DNA from: Lycocorax pyrrhopterus obiensis | Taxonomy: Eukaryota; Chordata; Aves; Passeriformes; Paradisaeidae | Assembly: GCA_014706295.1 (NCBI GenBank) | Contig: JACSVZ010000013.1 | Location: 399,231 to 463,230 of the forward strand | Reading direction: 5' to 3' | Length of the DNA: 64,000 nt | In this document: positions 44,706 to 55,305 of the stretch, one piece after another | Numbering within the stretch: the first letter of the stretch is position 1 | Layout: each line of letters starts with the position of its first letter | Made by a program: the position numbers and the translations under genes | Notes under the pieces: generated by a model | Databases searched by the model: none | The model's input: the letters and a program-made list of their open reading frames with translations, nothing else | Told to the model about the DNA's origin: nothing

Positions 44706-46550
44706 TTGTGCTGCTTCAGTTACGTAGGGATATAAATACACAGATAAAATACACTGGGAGCTGGAGATGCTGATTCAGGCTGGAAAAGCCTGAGCACTCA
44801 TTAAGGAAAAAATAACTCCAACAATATGCTTCTCCTCCAAAGGATGCCAGTCAGTGAATGCTGGTGGGGACGAAATGCTCATCACACACACACCACAAAT
44901 ACATCAAATTGCTGCTGTCTGTACTCAGGTTTAACTCTGTGGTGTAAGTGTATCACGGAGTCGTGCAGCATTCCCACCCCTCCCACTAAAGGAGCAGCTG
45001 ACGTGAGGCTACAAAACCACACCAAAATTCAATTGCTGGTACATTTGGCTTTCTGACATTAAGACTTGCACTATAAATTCTAATTCTGTATTCTGTCGGT
45101 AAGTAACAAATGCTGAATTATCTCCTGCCTTAGCCATACACCACTGGAATCCATTTCAAGTGCTAAAGGATGTTTTAATAAAGCCTGATTTTCCAGCCGC
45201 GTTTCTGAACCCCAGCCACCGGCACCAGGACAAGCACTGCCAATCAAAGGAGAGTGTCCTCGCTCCTTGGCGAGGAGAGGTTAATTGGATGTACGGAATG
45301 AAAGGATGTGGAGCGTGAGGCATCTGCGGCAGGTTTGTTCTGGCTTCAAAGCGGGGTGTCCCCTCCTCTGCCACGCCGCTGCTCAGACGCTGCCGCAGCC
45401 CCCGCGCCTGTTTCACGGACACCGCCGGGGAAGCGCGTTCCTCACATCACCGGGATCTCTGGAAAAGTTCACAGACAAAATATTTAATAGATTCAGCGCT
45501 CTCTGATTTCAGCAGAGGGCAGGGATCTGAGAGAATTCTCGTCTTTAATTATTTCCCTACAAGACCACTACAGGAAGAGCGTGGTTGGGGTCTGACGAGC
45601 TCGGAGTAAAGGGGTCAGCTCTGCTGGGGGGACGGTCCCTTCCCAGCCGCGCTGTCCCCACGCCTGACCCGTGCCTGGGTGGGGGACACGGCACCCCCCT
45701 CTGCCGCAGAGACCTCGCGCCGTGCAGCCATGGCAGCTTCCCAGGACTGCCTTCTCCTCCTCTGGGACTCCTGGTGCAGGGAGCCCCCGGCTCCGGCCGT
45801 GCTCTGTGGTGGGGCAGTGCCTGTACCAGGGCTGGGAGAGGCTCCTTGTGGCCCTGCTGCCGTGCTGCCGACCCCACAGCCACCACCGGCACCACAGCCC
45901 ACCAGCAGCACTGTTTCCCGCCTGTGGTGGGATGGGATGCTGGGGGCACACCTTGCCAAGCCACCCAGCTCAGGTGCCTCTCCACAGAACCTGCTAAAAA
46001 GCGAAACCAAATAAGTGGTTAATAAGCACAACCCTATATTTACATAAAACAAGGCGCAGTACAGCAGGAGCTGGAACTTCATCTTGGTATATCAAAGATT
46101 TTGCTGTGGAAAAAGCCCATCCTGCTTTTCAAAGGCCTTTAATGTATCTTTAGAGCTTTGTCTCCTTCAGAGACATCTTCCAAACTCCTTTTGTTTAGTC
46201 TTTTGTTGCCAATTAACCCTCTTGAGCGGTTTGCTCTGCTCTGGAAGCCTGACCTTTCATTGAAGACATCTGATATTTTAAAGCTCTGATTAAAATATTT
46301 CTGTTTAGTGCTTTTTCAGTGGACAGAATATTTTAACATAAACAAAAATGTATTCTCTTAAATATTTGGGCTTGCTAATATGTATCAATTTGCCATAACA
46401 TTTTATTAACTGCACAAGCAAAAAATGTCTTTGATTTTAAAAAAAATTGGAGTTTTACTGCTTATTTATAAACGTTTGCCTGAAATCCATCAGAAATAGC
46501 AGAAATCTAGGAAATACAACTGAATTAAAATTATCTGTGGGACACAAACA
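44706..46550. other. Single-copy sequence, GC-rich core and AT-rich end
   Basis: No gene is recognised. Bases 45300-45460 and 45590-45800 are GC-rich and CpG-containing with many overlapping frames up to 155 codons. A CTCF-like core (TCAGCAGAGGGCAG) lies at 45509-45522. Bases 46080-46450 are AT-rich and non-repetitive. Confidence 0.4.
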
Positions 46551-46609
46551 CTGGAGTTGGACTCTATGGTCCTTTTGGGTCCCTTCCAAGTCAGGATATT
46601 CTATAACTG
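46551..46609 (+). mobile_element. CR1 LINE 3' terminal remnant
   Basis: The sequence 'CTGGAGTTGGACTCTATGGT' followed by 'CCTTTTGGGTCCCTTCCAAG' and 'TCAGGATATTCTATAACTGG' matches the very end of the CR1 subfamily that finishes '...CCAACTCAGGATATTCTATGATTCT'. Only about 60 bases are recognisable. Confidence 0.85.
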
Positions 46610-48204
46610 GTCTTGAGCACCGTTACTACTTTGGTCACACCTTTCCAAGGAGTCACTGTGGCTGGTGGTGGGTGCATCTGTCAGGACTCCTTTTCCTGTG
46701 GGGACTTTTAACCTTGACTGTGAGGGTTTGGCTTGCACAGCCCTGGCTGGGAGAGCTGCATGGTCAGGACTGCACAGGCAGAAATGCCAGGGGTTACTTC
46801 CAACTCTGGCAGGACCTTCCCACTTCTGCTTTCAAATGGGCACTTACTGGGCTGCTCTGCAGCTCCAATGAACTCATTTTCAGTAAAAGTAAGGCCTTGA
46901 AAGATAATTGCTTGATGCAAAACATTTCCAACTTGACAGCATCATAAATGAGATCATTAACCAAACGGAGCAGAGGTGTGATGATGGAACAAGCCCCCGT
47001 GACTCCACAAACAAGGGGAAGAGAGGCCGTGTGGCAGTGGGTGAGCAGTGCTGGGCCAGGGCTGCTGGGTGTCAGTGCCTCACCCTCAGCATCCCAGCGC
47101 TGCTGCCTGCCTGGACACGCTCGGCGCCCGGCACTGAGAGGATTCCTGGAGCTGGGAGCACACACCCGTCTCCCACCCGTATTGCCAGGACCTGCAGCTG
47201 CCCCAGGTGCTCTGTGCCATCGATGCCCACAGCAAACACCTACAGAGAGGATGCAAAGCACAGGCAGCAGCTCCAGGCTGAGTTTAGGTCAATGAGGTGA
47301 GACACTCCTGCCCGGGGAGCTCACGGACGAGTTTCTTGGTTTCCACAGACCACAGGCACCACACAATGCCATAAGTTGAGCACATAATCACCAGCCATAC
47401 ACTGTAGGTACTTTTACCACATTTCAAAGGGTTTTCCAGTCACCTGTTACTATTCCCTTAATATTTCAGGTCTACTGATGGATATATTTCAGGGATGTGT
47501 GTAAAGAGCTGGGATGTCAGCACACCAGGCGACTGGACAGGCGCCCACCTTTTGGACTTTACCAAAAGCTTCCTCTTGCATCACCATTTCTCTCCATTTG
47601 GAAGTTTCCCTGTCCTCAGCTGTGACAGGCTGGTGCCTGTCTGCCCTGCCCTGGGATGTTGAATGCTACAGCATTTACAAGTGTCGGAATTCTGGCTGCT
47701 CCTTGGGAGAGCAGAAGAGCCTGCATGTGTTGGGGGTTCAGGGCCAAGGGCTCCCTGGGGAGAAAAAGGCTTGTTTAGAGAAGAACACGGATTTCTGTCA
47801 GCTCTGGCAGACAAGGAACATCTTCAGCAGCTGAGGTGATGCGCTGCTCTGCACCTGTGCTGCCCATTTTGTGTCCCTAAGCTAGCACTGGCATCACTGT
47901 TCATTTTACTTACAGAAACACTTGTGCCTGCTTCTGTATGTGACTGCATTTTTGTTTTCTTCCTCATGCTTTAAAGTACATTTTTTATTTCATACATTGC
48001 TGAAAGTGCCTTCAGGCATGAAGTTCTTTCCTTTTTTTTTGGAATACTTTCCCAGCCAACCATAGTTGTTTCAAAGCAATCTATCACAAACCACTCAGCT
48101 CCACCTGGAGAGGTGCCCAGAGTCCCTGCAGAGGCCATCCTCCATGCCAGGCAGGGCAGAAACCTTTTAGACTGTTAAGCCCTCCTGAGAGAGGTTGCAT
48201 CTTA
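46610..48204. other. Single-copy sequence, no gene recognised
   Basis: I see no gene, tandem repeat or transposon. A 166-codon plus frame at 46447-46947 begins upstream and passes through the CR1 remnant, so it is not a gene. Frames near 46950-47300 are GC-rich and have no domain. Confidence 0.4.
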
Positions 48205-48472
48205 ATGAACAGCTGCAAGTTGCACCAGGGGAGGTTTAGATCACATATTAAGAAACATTTTTTCATGGAAAAGGTAGTAAAGCACTGGCACAGGCTGCCC
48301 GGAGCAGTGGTGGAGTCACCATCCCTGGAAGTGTTCAAAAACCAGTGGACGTGGCACTTGAGAACGAGATTTAACAGTGAGCACGGTGTGGGGCTGGGTT
48401 GATGGTTGGAGTCGATGATCACAGAGGGCTTTTCCAACCTTAACAACAAGGTGATTCCATGATTCTATGAAA
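48205..48472 (+). mobile_element. CR1 LINE 3' fragment
   Basis: This is a sense-oriented CR1 3' end of an older subfamily, about 265 bases. Blocks include 'AAGTTGCACCAGGGGAGGTT', 'GCACTGGCACAGGCTGCCCG', 'GGTGGAGTCACCATCCCTGG', 'GAGGGCTTTTCCAACCTTAA' and the tail 'TGATTCCATGATTCTATGA'. The 'ATATTAAGAAACATTTTTTC' segment corresponds to the usual 'ATATTAGGAAAAATTTCTTC' block. Confidence 0.95.
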
Positions 48473-51400
48473 TATTTGCACAGCCCTGCCCTGCCCTCCC
48501 CGATCAGGGCCTCTCCAGTGCAAACGGGCACCGTCACCACCAGCACATCCGCTGTGTGATGGCCACGGGGGCTCTGACCTCGCACACGGGGAGTTCAGGG
48601 ACAAGTCACCACGATTAGTGAGTAGCTGCCTCCTTTCCTCATCACAGAGAGCAGCACTGTGGTGAGAGGCACAGGCGCAGGTACTGGGGCTGGAGGATGC
48701 TCCCCATCCCGACACGTGCCGTGCCACGTGCCCCAGCAGTGCTGCGCCCCCGCTGCTCCCTGCGAGCCCCAGAGAGAGCAGGAGATGGCAAATCCTCCAG
48801 CCAGGGAGGGAATGAAAAGGAGATAAGAGGAGTCAAGTAGAGTGGAGATGTTTTCCCCTACCACAGACTGTTTGGAAGCTGAAAAATTGACTTTCATTTC
48901 ATCCATTTTAATGCCGAAGGGCAGACGAGCCGCGGCCCGGCTCTCCGCTGTCGGTGCTTTGTCATCCCGACACTGCAATTTTGGAATGTATGATGGGAAA
49001 GTCCTGTCTATGCCAGATTCTGGGCGAGATTGCCAGGGCACGGAGCTCACAGGGTTGTGAGCTGGGGTCCAGGGCGTCCCCTCCTCGCTCCTCCACGCAC
49101 ACGTGGGATGGCAGGGCAGCAATGGCAGAGAATAGTCTGCTGTGCACAGTTAATTTAATGCTGAGAAACCCACCAGACTGGGGAACTGGCTCTTTTCATA
49201 AATAAAGGCAAGTTCCCTCCCTTTCCCATTCCCAGCCACATTGCTGAGTGGGGAAAAAGAAGATCTTGGTGAGGGAAACCTGGCAGAAGTTTCCCTTGTA
49301 CTGGGTTTTCAGCTTTCCTACAAGAAGATACAATTCTTGTTTAGCTCAAAACCATAGAGCCCTGTCAAAGGAGGCTGTGGAGCAGCACCTGCAAGGTTTG
49401 AGACAAAAATTGCCCTCCAGCATCCCAGTGTGGCCTGATGGATCCCTCTGGCCAGGGTTCCAGTGGGAGCCTCAAAGGCCCTGGATGGGTGCTGCTCTCC
49501 TTGCACAAAACATGAAGGTGCTGCTGATCTGCTGAGCACCCTTCCCCTCTCCCTCAGATGAGGGGAATCCTCAGGAGAGCAGGTCAGTATGATCCTGTTA
49601 CCCCATTCTATGATTCTGCCTTTCCCCAGTTTATTTATATAATATCATGTCCTCATGTAGCTCTTTTCTCAGCACGTGGCAGCACGAGCAACAGGTGAAA
49701 GTCGGTGAAATTCTCTCCAGTTTTCGCTATGATTAAAGCCCTGCTATTCCAGGGAACATAAAGCACAGTCACAGAATGTCAGCTACTCCTTAACCATCAT
49801 TTCATGATCATAATGCTGTCATTAGGAGTGTGTTTCAAGTGTATGTCTAACAGCTCAGGGACTGTCACCTGTAACAAATTCCTACCTGGGACTTGTTTAA
49901 ATCTAACAATCTGCCTTCCTAGATCATATTGGATCAGCGAGTGCACACCTCTCCTTGGAATTAGGTTTGTATAAGGAAAGATTAGCCTTGTATAACATAA
50001 TGTTACATTTTGTTGTTCTGAGCTATACTAAATGTAAATCATGTCTCAGGCACAGCAATAATTCAAACAGGAAATGCAAAAGGAAAGGCATCAATATGAA
50101 AAAGGAAGATAGGCTGTATAGGAACACAGTACGTCTGGAACTGGTTTTGAAAGTCAAATACACACCTTTATTTGCAATGTTCAGTTACCCAATGAATTTC
50201 TGTGAAATAATGTCATATCTGCACCTTTATGAACGGCACAGCTGGAGGAGAATGGGAATGAGACAGCAGCGACTCGGAGCTGGCAGAGGAGCACCCTCAG
50301 AAGCACCACTGCCTCTGCCTCTTCCAGTTGGACAGAAACATGGAAATCTGGGAGTTTATAAAAGTTCCCTTTGGAGAAAGGACTGAAGGAAGCACTTGCT
50401 AACATCTCAGAAATAAGTAATGCAACTCTGTGTTTTAATAGTGCTTTATAAAATCTGAATTAAAATGGAATTAAAACGCAATACAGGGACAGAACACTTT
50501 GCCTCATTATCTACAGCGGAGAGGCAAAACCTTCAGGCCCAGGACACTTTCTCCAAGTGGAGGGTTTGCCTGTGCTGTGAGGACACAGATTCTGTTCCTG
50601 CCCAGGGGTGGGTGAGGAGCAATGTGCTTGAAAACCACCCCGGGCCCAGCAAATGTCACCCTCGCCTCTGTGGTGGCAGTGCCACAGCCGGCCACGGACA
50701 GGGCAGGAGCTCCAGGCAGGGGAAGAGCTGCTCCATGGAGCTCTGCTCTCTCAGTGGGCCCAGCTGTGGGGTCAGCATTTCCTCTGGGAGGCTGCAAAGG
50801 GGTGTGGGAGGAGGTGCTGGGCAGTGGGAGCTGCGGGGCCTCTGCATCGTCATGCAGGCAACACATGGGGACCTGGGACTCAGGTGGGTGCATGGCCTCA
50901 GTTCAAATGGAATTAAGTTATTTTTCCTTCAGATACTGTGAGGGTGTTTTGAGTTCACCCATGAAGGTTCTCTCTGTCCTTCTTCTTGCACTGCTGCTGC
51001 TGCTTGTCCTGAGCAGATGTGGTGTGTGTCTGGTGCCACGACCTCTGTGGCACTAGCAGAGCTCTGTGTTAGAACCACAGCAGAGCTTCAGCTTCCAGAG
51101 AGCTCTGTACTGGCAGGACTGGAGACGGTCCCAGCAGGACATGGGAAGGAGGAAGAGCAGGTCCCTGCAGCAAGCATGGGATCTTCATGGACCAGCACTT
51201 TGGTCACTTGCCTGGTCTGCAGTGGCACAGAAATGGTTTAGCACCAAGGCTGGCCTGTCCTCCCAGGCCATGTGGGTCACCTTTAGGGGAAGTGTGTCCC
51301 TCTCTTCCTTGCAGTGCCCTGGGCAGCCCCTCCCTTGCAAGCAGTGAGGGGTCCTGCAGTGGCATCCTGCTGATGGGATCCATCGGCTCCCTCGCAGCCC

Positions 51401-54400
51401 TCATCCCTCAGCTCTTGTCTTTGCCCAGGTTTGTCTGGAGAGTGTGCAGCTTCTGTGCTCCCAGGAAGCTGTAAGAAAACTGGGAACATCAAGGTTTGGA
51501 GAGGGTCAGTGGGGCTGCTGGAGAGTCTTTCCCAAGAACAAGGATGGCTCTAGCTCCTACTCTGAGGAAGGGCCAAGCGCTGCCTTTTCCCTTGTAAACA
51601 GATCATGCCCTGAGGATGCCCAGTGGGTCAGTGAAGGCACAGCCCTCTCCCGAGCCTCGAGCACATCAGCCCTTCCCTCACGAGGCAGCAGCTTGTACAG
51701 ATGTGTAAACAGAAAACCTTGGTTTGCTTCTCAAGGGATCTGCTGTGTGGTGGAGCAATAACAACCGTTCCCAAATGGCCGCCGGCATAAAAGCGCGTGT
51801 GTGTCTGCAGAGATCGGCTTTGCTTACTGGAACACAAAACCTCCCAGTAATTGCCAGGAAAAGCCAACTCGCTCTGTAAGGCTTCTACGTCAGAGCCAGG
51901 ATGGAGCTCGGCAGGGCTCAGGCTGAGAAAGCAGCTCTGATGCTGCCTCATTACTGATGGGGCTTTCTAGATCCCTGAAATCATCGTGGCGCTCTCCTCT
52001 AATATTTCATGGCATGCGCTGAGCACTCCCATGCAATGCTGAGCGGAGAGAGTGCTCAGGGCTGGGTGTTACAGGAATTAGGGGGAAGGCCAGCAAAACG
52101 GGATGATAACAAATGTTTCTATGCATCCAGGAACCTGGGATGTGGAAAATGATTTATGAGATTAATATGGTACTTGAGGAGTTGTATGGGGCTTAGATTA
52201 TCGAAACCGAGGCTCTTTAGGCTTGGGAAGGAGTTACAACAAGGCCAACAGCATTCTGCTAGTGCTGATTTGAATTTCCACACTGCAGCTTGTATGACTT
52301 TGGTGTGTAGTATGCATTTGTTGAACTTCCTCTTCATCTCTGAGCCAGAGCTGGTGGGATGTGGGTGGAGGAACCCACTAGTGGAGCTGCTTCTGCAGCT
52401 CTTTTCCAAGAGAGGAAATACAAAAGCAGCTTAATGCCACCTGTAGCTGTGAAATGATGGGAAAGGAGAGAACCACAGTCAGGTTCTGAAGTCAGTAAAT
52501 TTTGACTTTGTTTGGAAAAGTTTAAGACTAAGATTTATTATTCCCTGATCTGATATACTGTGCTGTCTGAAATAAAGCTAAAATTTCAAGTGCCTTGTTT
52601 TGTTTAGCGTGTGGCTGGGGTAGATCCCATGAACCCTTCCTACCAAGACCTGGGTTGTCCTCTGTTCCCTGACCTCGCAGCAAGCAGACTCCCAGCTGTG
52701 CTGGGGCCCAAGCACCTGGGTGGGTCCCAGGAGCATCACTGGGTGCGGGGCTGCTGTGGCCTCAGTGCTGCTCTGGGGCTGCCATCCCACAGGGTCTGGT
52801 TGGATTTCGGTGAAACTGCTGTGCCTGCGGGCTCTGATTGTGTCCAGTTGGCTCATCCTAATCATGGGGGCTAAAATCCTTTGCTGTGGGCTTGTGGTTG
52901 CATGGTCTGAGACCCCCTCTTTTAGGGATTGCTTTCAAACGAGGCTGGGATGACTCTTCCGTGTGTGGACAAACCCATGCATGGTTCTTAGAGAGCAAGG
53001 AAATGCACAGGGTGCTCATCCCACTCTGGGGCACAGACCAGGGTCTCATCCTGTCTCCATTGCTACGAGATGTGGTCAGGGGGCTTCAGAGGTGAAATGT
53101 CTCTGTAGTGGGGTAGAACAACTCTCCATGAGAGCTGGCCAACCTTGCATCTATATCAGACCTAAATTCAAATCCATTATTTAGGCTTTGAAAGGAGCTG
53201 GTTGTTTTCCTGCAACTTGAAACAAAGGCATGGAGTGTTATTCCCATGTTTGCAGACCAAATCTTTCTGAGCAGATGGCAGAGCAATAGGGGAGGCTTTG
53301 GGCAGCTGCTGCTCCCCCGTAAACCGGAGGGACAGGCAGAAGGTGGGCGTCCGGAGAGCGAAGCCTGTGCAGGACTCCAGGGTGATAATAAATTAGAGGC
53401 AGGAGCTGGAACAAGGCCACAAACGAGAATTTAATTGCATGCTTCTTGTGTTTCCTGAGACTGGGCTGCAGTGCCCAGGAGTGATTCTGGAGGAAATGAA
53501 AAGCTGATACCTGGTGAAATGTTGGAGTGAGAAACTGCGTACAGTGAGTGCTGGATGGAACAAACTGCGTCATTAGTACAGGGACAATGTCTGGATCCAC
53601 CTTCTGCAACTCGGATGTGTCAGCTATTAGCTCAGCAATAATTTGTCACTTGAGGAGCACTGCACAGACCAAGCGTGGTCAGACTGTGACCACCTCCTCC
53701 TCCTGCTGATTAACGGAGGATGAGGTAGGCAGGGGGTGATCAAGAATAGCCAGCCCAGGTGTCCCGGAGGATATTAGGAGGTTTGTTGTGTTTGACCTCC
53801 GTGAAGTTAACAACAGACAGAGGAGACACCCTGTTCAGTCTGCTGAGCACTCCAGACCCACGACCTGCAGTCCTCAATAACCAACCCACTCTGGATTCGT
53901 GTGGAGGTGAGATGTGAGTTCACTCTGAAACACCAGGGGTTCTCAGGCTCCAGCATGTTTTGGCAGTGTTTGTCAGAGATCTGCATTTTCTGGCTTTGCA
54001 GGAGTCAGGAAACAAGGACTGATGGAAATAACTTGTCAGTGCTTAAGACGACCTGGATACTTGACTAAAGAAACCACTTTGTCAGTAGACAGACTAAAGA
54101 AAATACACAACTGTGGATGTATCTTCTTACTGGTTGGCCCGGGAGTCCACTGTCACACTTGAGAGAAAGCCAGCAACAACAAACGTCTGCCATCTCTGTG
54201 TTGATGCTCTCGTAAGGTCTCACAAAAACGTCATGTTATCCTTTTCAGCAGACTTGGCTAAGCATTTCAGACCATCTTAAATTCTGTTTTATTTTGAAGG
54301 ATTAAAGCAAGTCAGAACTTCTGTTCAGGATGCACAGGAATTTTAGGGGACTGTGAAATAAGATATGTGTAAGGAGGCTTTTTGTAATACACCAGAGAAA

Positions 54401-54699
54401 AATATTCATATTAAAAAATGAGATGAATAAATGTGAATTCCAATCCAAGTTTGTGGAGTTGGTTTATTTTTTTAACTTCAACTTTTGAAGGTGATCCAAG
54501 CAGACAAGCATTATCTTTTGCTGCAGTGTATCTCCTCTGTGCCCACCCTCAGCTGGATAATGCAAAAAGCAAACCAGCCACAGAAATCAAATTACTGTTG
54601 TCCAGGGAAAACCTCCATGTGCAAATCCAAGCTGCTACTGCACCACCACCACCAACGGGCTGCGAGCAGTGCTGGTGTGGCAGCCCACGGGGGCTGCTG
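48473..54699. other. Long single-copy region, no gene recognised
   Basis: No gene is recognised in about 6.2 kb. An isolated CR1-tail-like string CCATTCTATGATTCT at 49602-49616 may be the last trace of an element. Bases 49750-50230 and 53900-54440 are AT-rich; 50560-51480 is GC-rich with frames up to 158 codons that show no domain. A TATA-like CATAAAAGCGCG lies at 51785-51796 without other promoter evidence. CTG and ACC short runs occur near 50990 and 54642. Confidence 0.4.
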
Positions 54700-55305
54700 G
54701 GTGGCTGTGTCCCCTCAGTTCATGTGCCCTGGTGGGTGGCTGTGTCCCCTCGGCTCACAGGGGCCGGTGGGTGGCTGTGTCCCCTCAGCCCATGGGCCCT
54801 GGTGGGTGGCTGTGTCCCCTCAGCTCACAGGGCCCTGGTGGGTGGCTGTGTCCCCTCAGTTCACAGGGGCCGGTGGGTGGCTGTGTCCCCTCAGCTCATG
54901 GGGGCTGGTGGGTGGCTGTGTCCCCTCAGCTCACAGGGCCCTGGTGGGTGGCTGTGTCCCCTTGGCTCACAGGGGCCGGTGGGTGGCTGTGTCCCCTCAG
55001 TTCATGGGGGCTGGTGGGTGGCTGTGTCCCCTCAGTTCACAGGGCCCTGCTGCGTGGCTGTGTCCCCTCAGCCCACGGGGGCTGGTGGGTGGCTGTGTCC
55101 CCTCGGCTCATGGGCCCTGGTGGGTGGCTGTGTCCCCTTGGCTCACAGGGGCTGGTGGGTGGCTGTGTCCCCTCAGCCCATGGGCCCTGGTTGGGTGGCT
55201 GTGTCCCCTCAGCCCATGGGGGCCGGTGGGTGGCTGTGTCCCCTCAGCTCACAGGGGCTGGTGGGTGGCTGTGTCCCCTCAGCCCATGGGCTGTGTCCCC
55301 TCGGT
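54700..55305 (+). repeat. 35/36-bp minisatellite, 17 copies, splice-acceptor-like motif in most units
   Basis: GGCTGTGTCCCCT recurs 17 times, the GGC starting at 54703, 54738, 54773, 54808, 54844 and so on to 55267, with spacing 35 or 36; a shortened eighteenth copy follows at 55290. Units alternate endings such as CTCACAGGGGC, CCCATGGGCCC and CATGGGGGC. Thirteen of 17 units read GTGTCCCCTCAG, similar to a 3' splice acceptor; four read CCTCGG or CCTTGG and lack the AG. All three plus frames are open (230-329 codons, Trp/Val/Gly/Pro/Cys-rich), an effect of stop-free units. Confidence 0.95.

Noticed and set aside
53670..54200. Possible solo LTR of an endogenous retrovirus (CTCAATAA near 53874 as a polyadenylation-like signal)
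   Set aside because: I could not find matching terminal TG...CA boundaries, a target-site duplication or a second LTR, so the call is unsupported.
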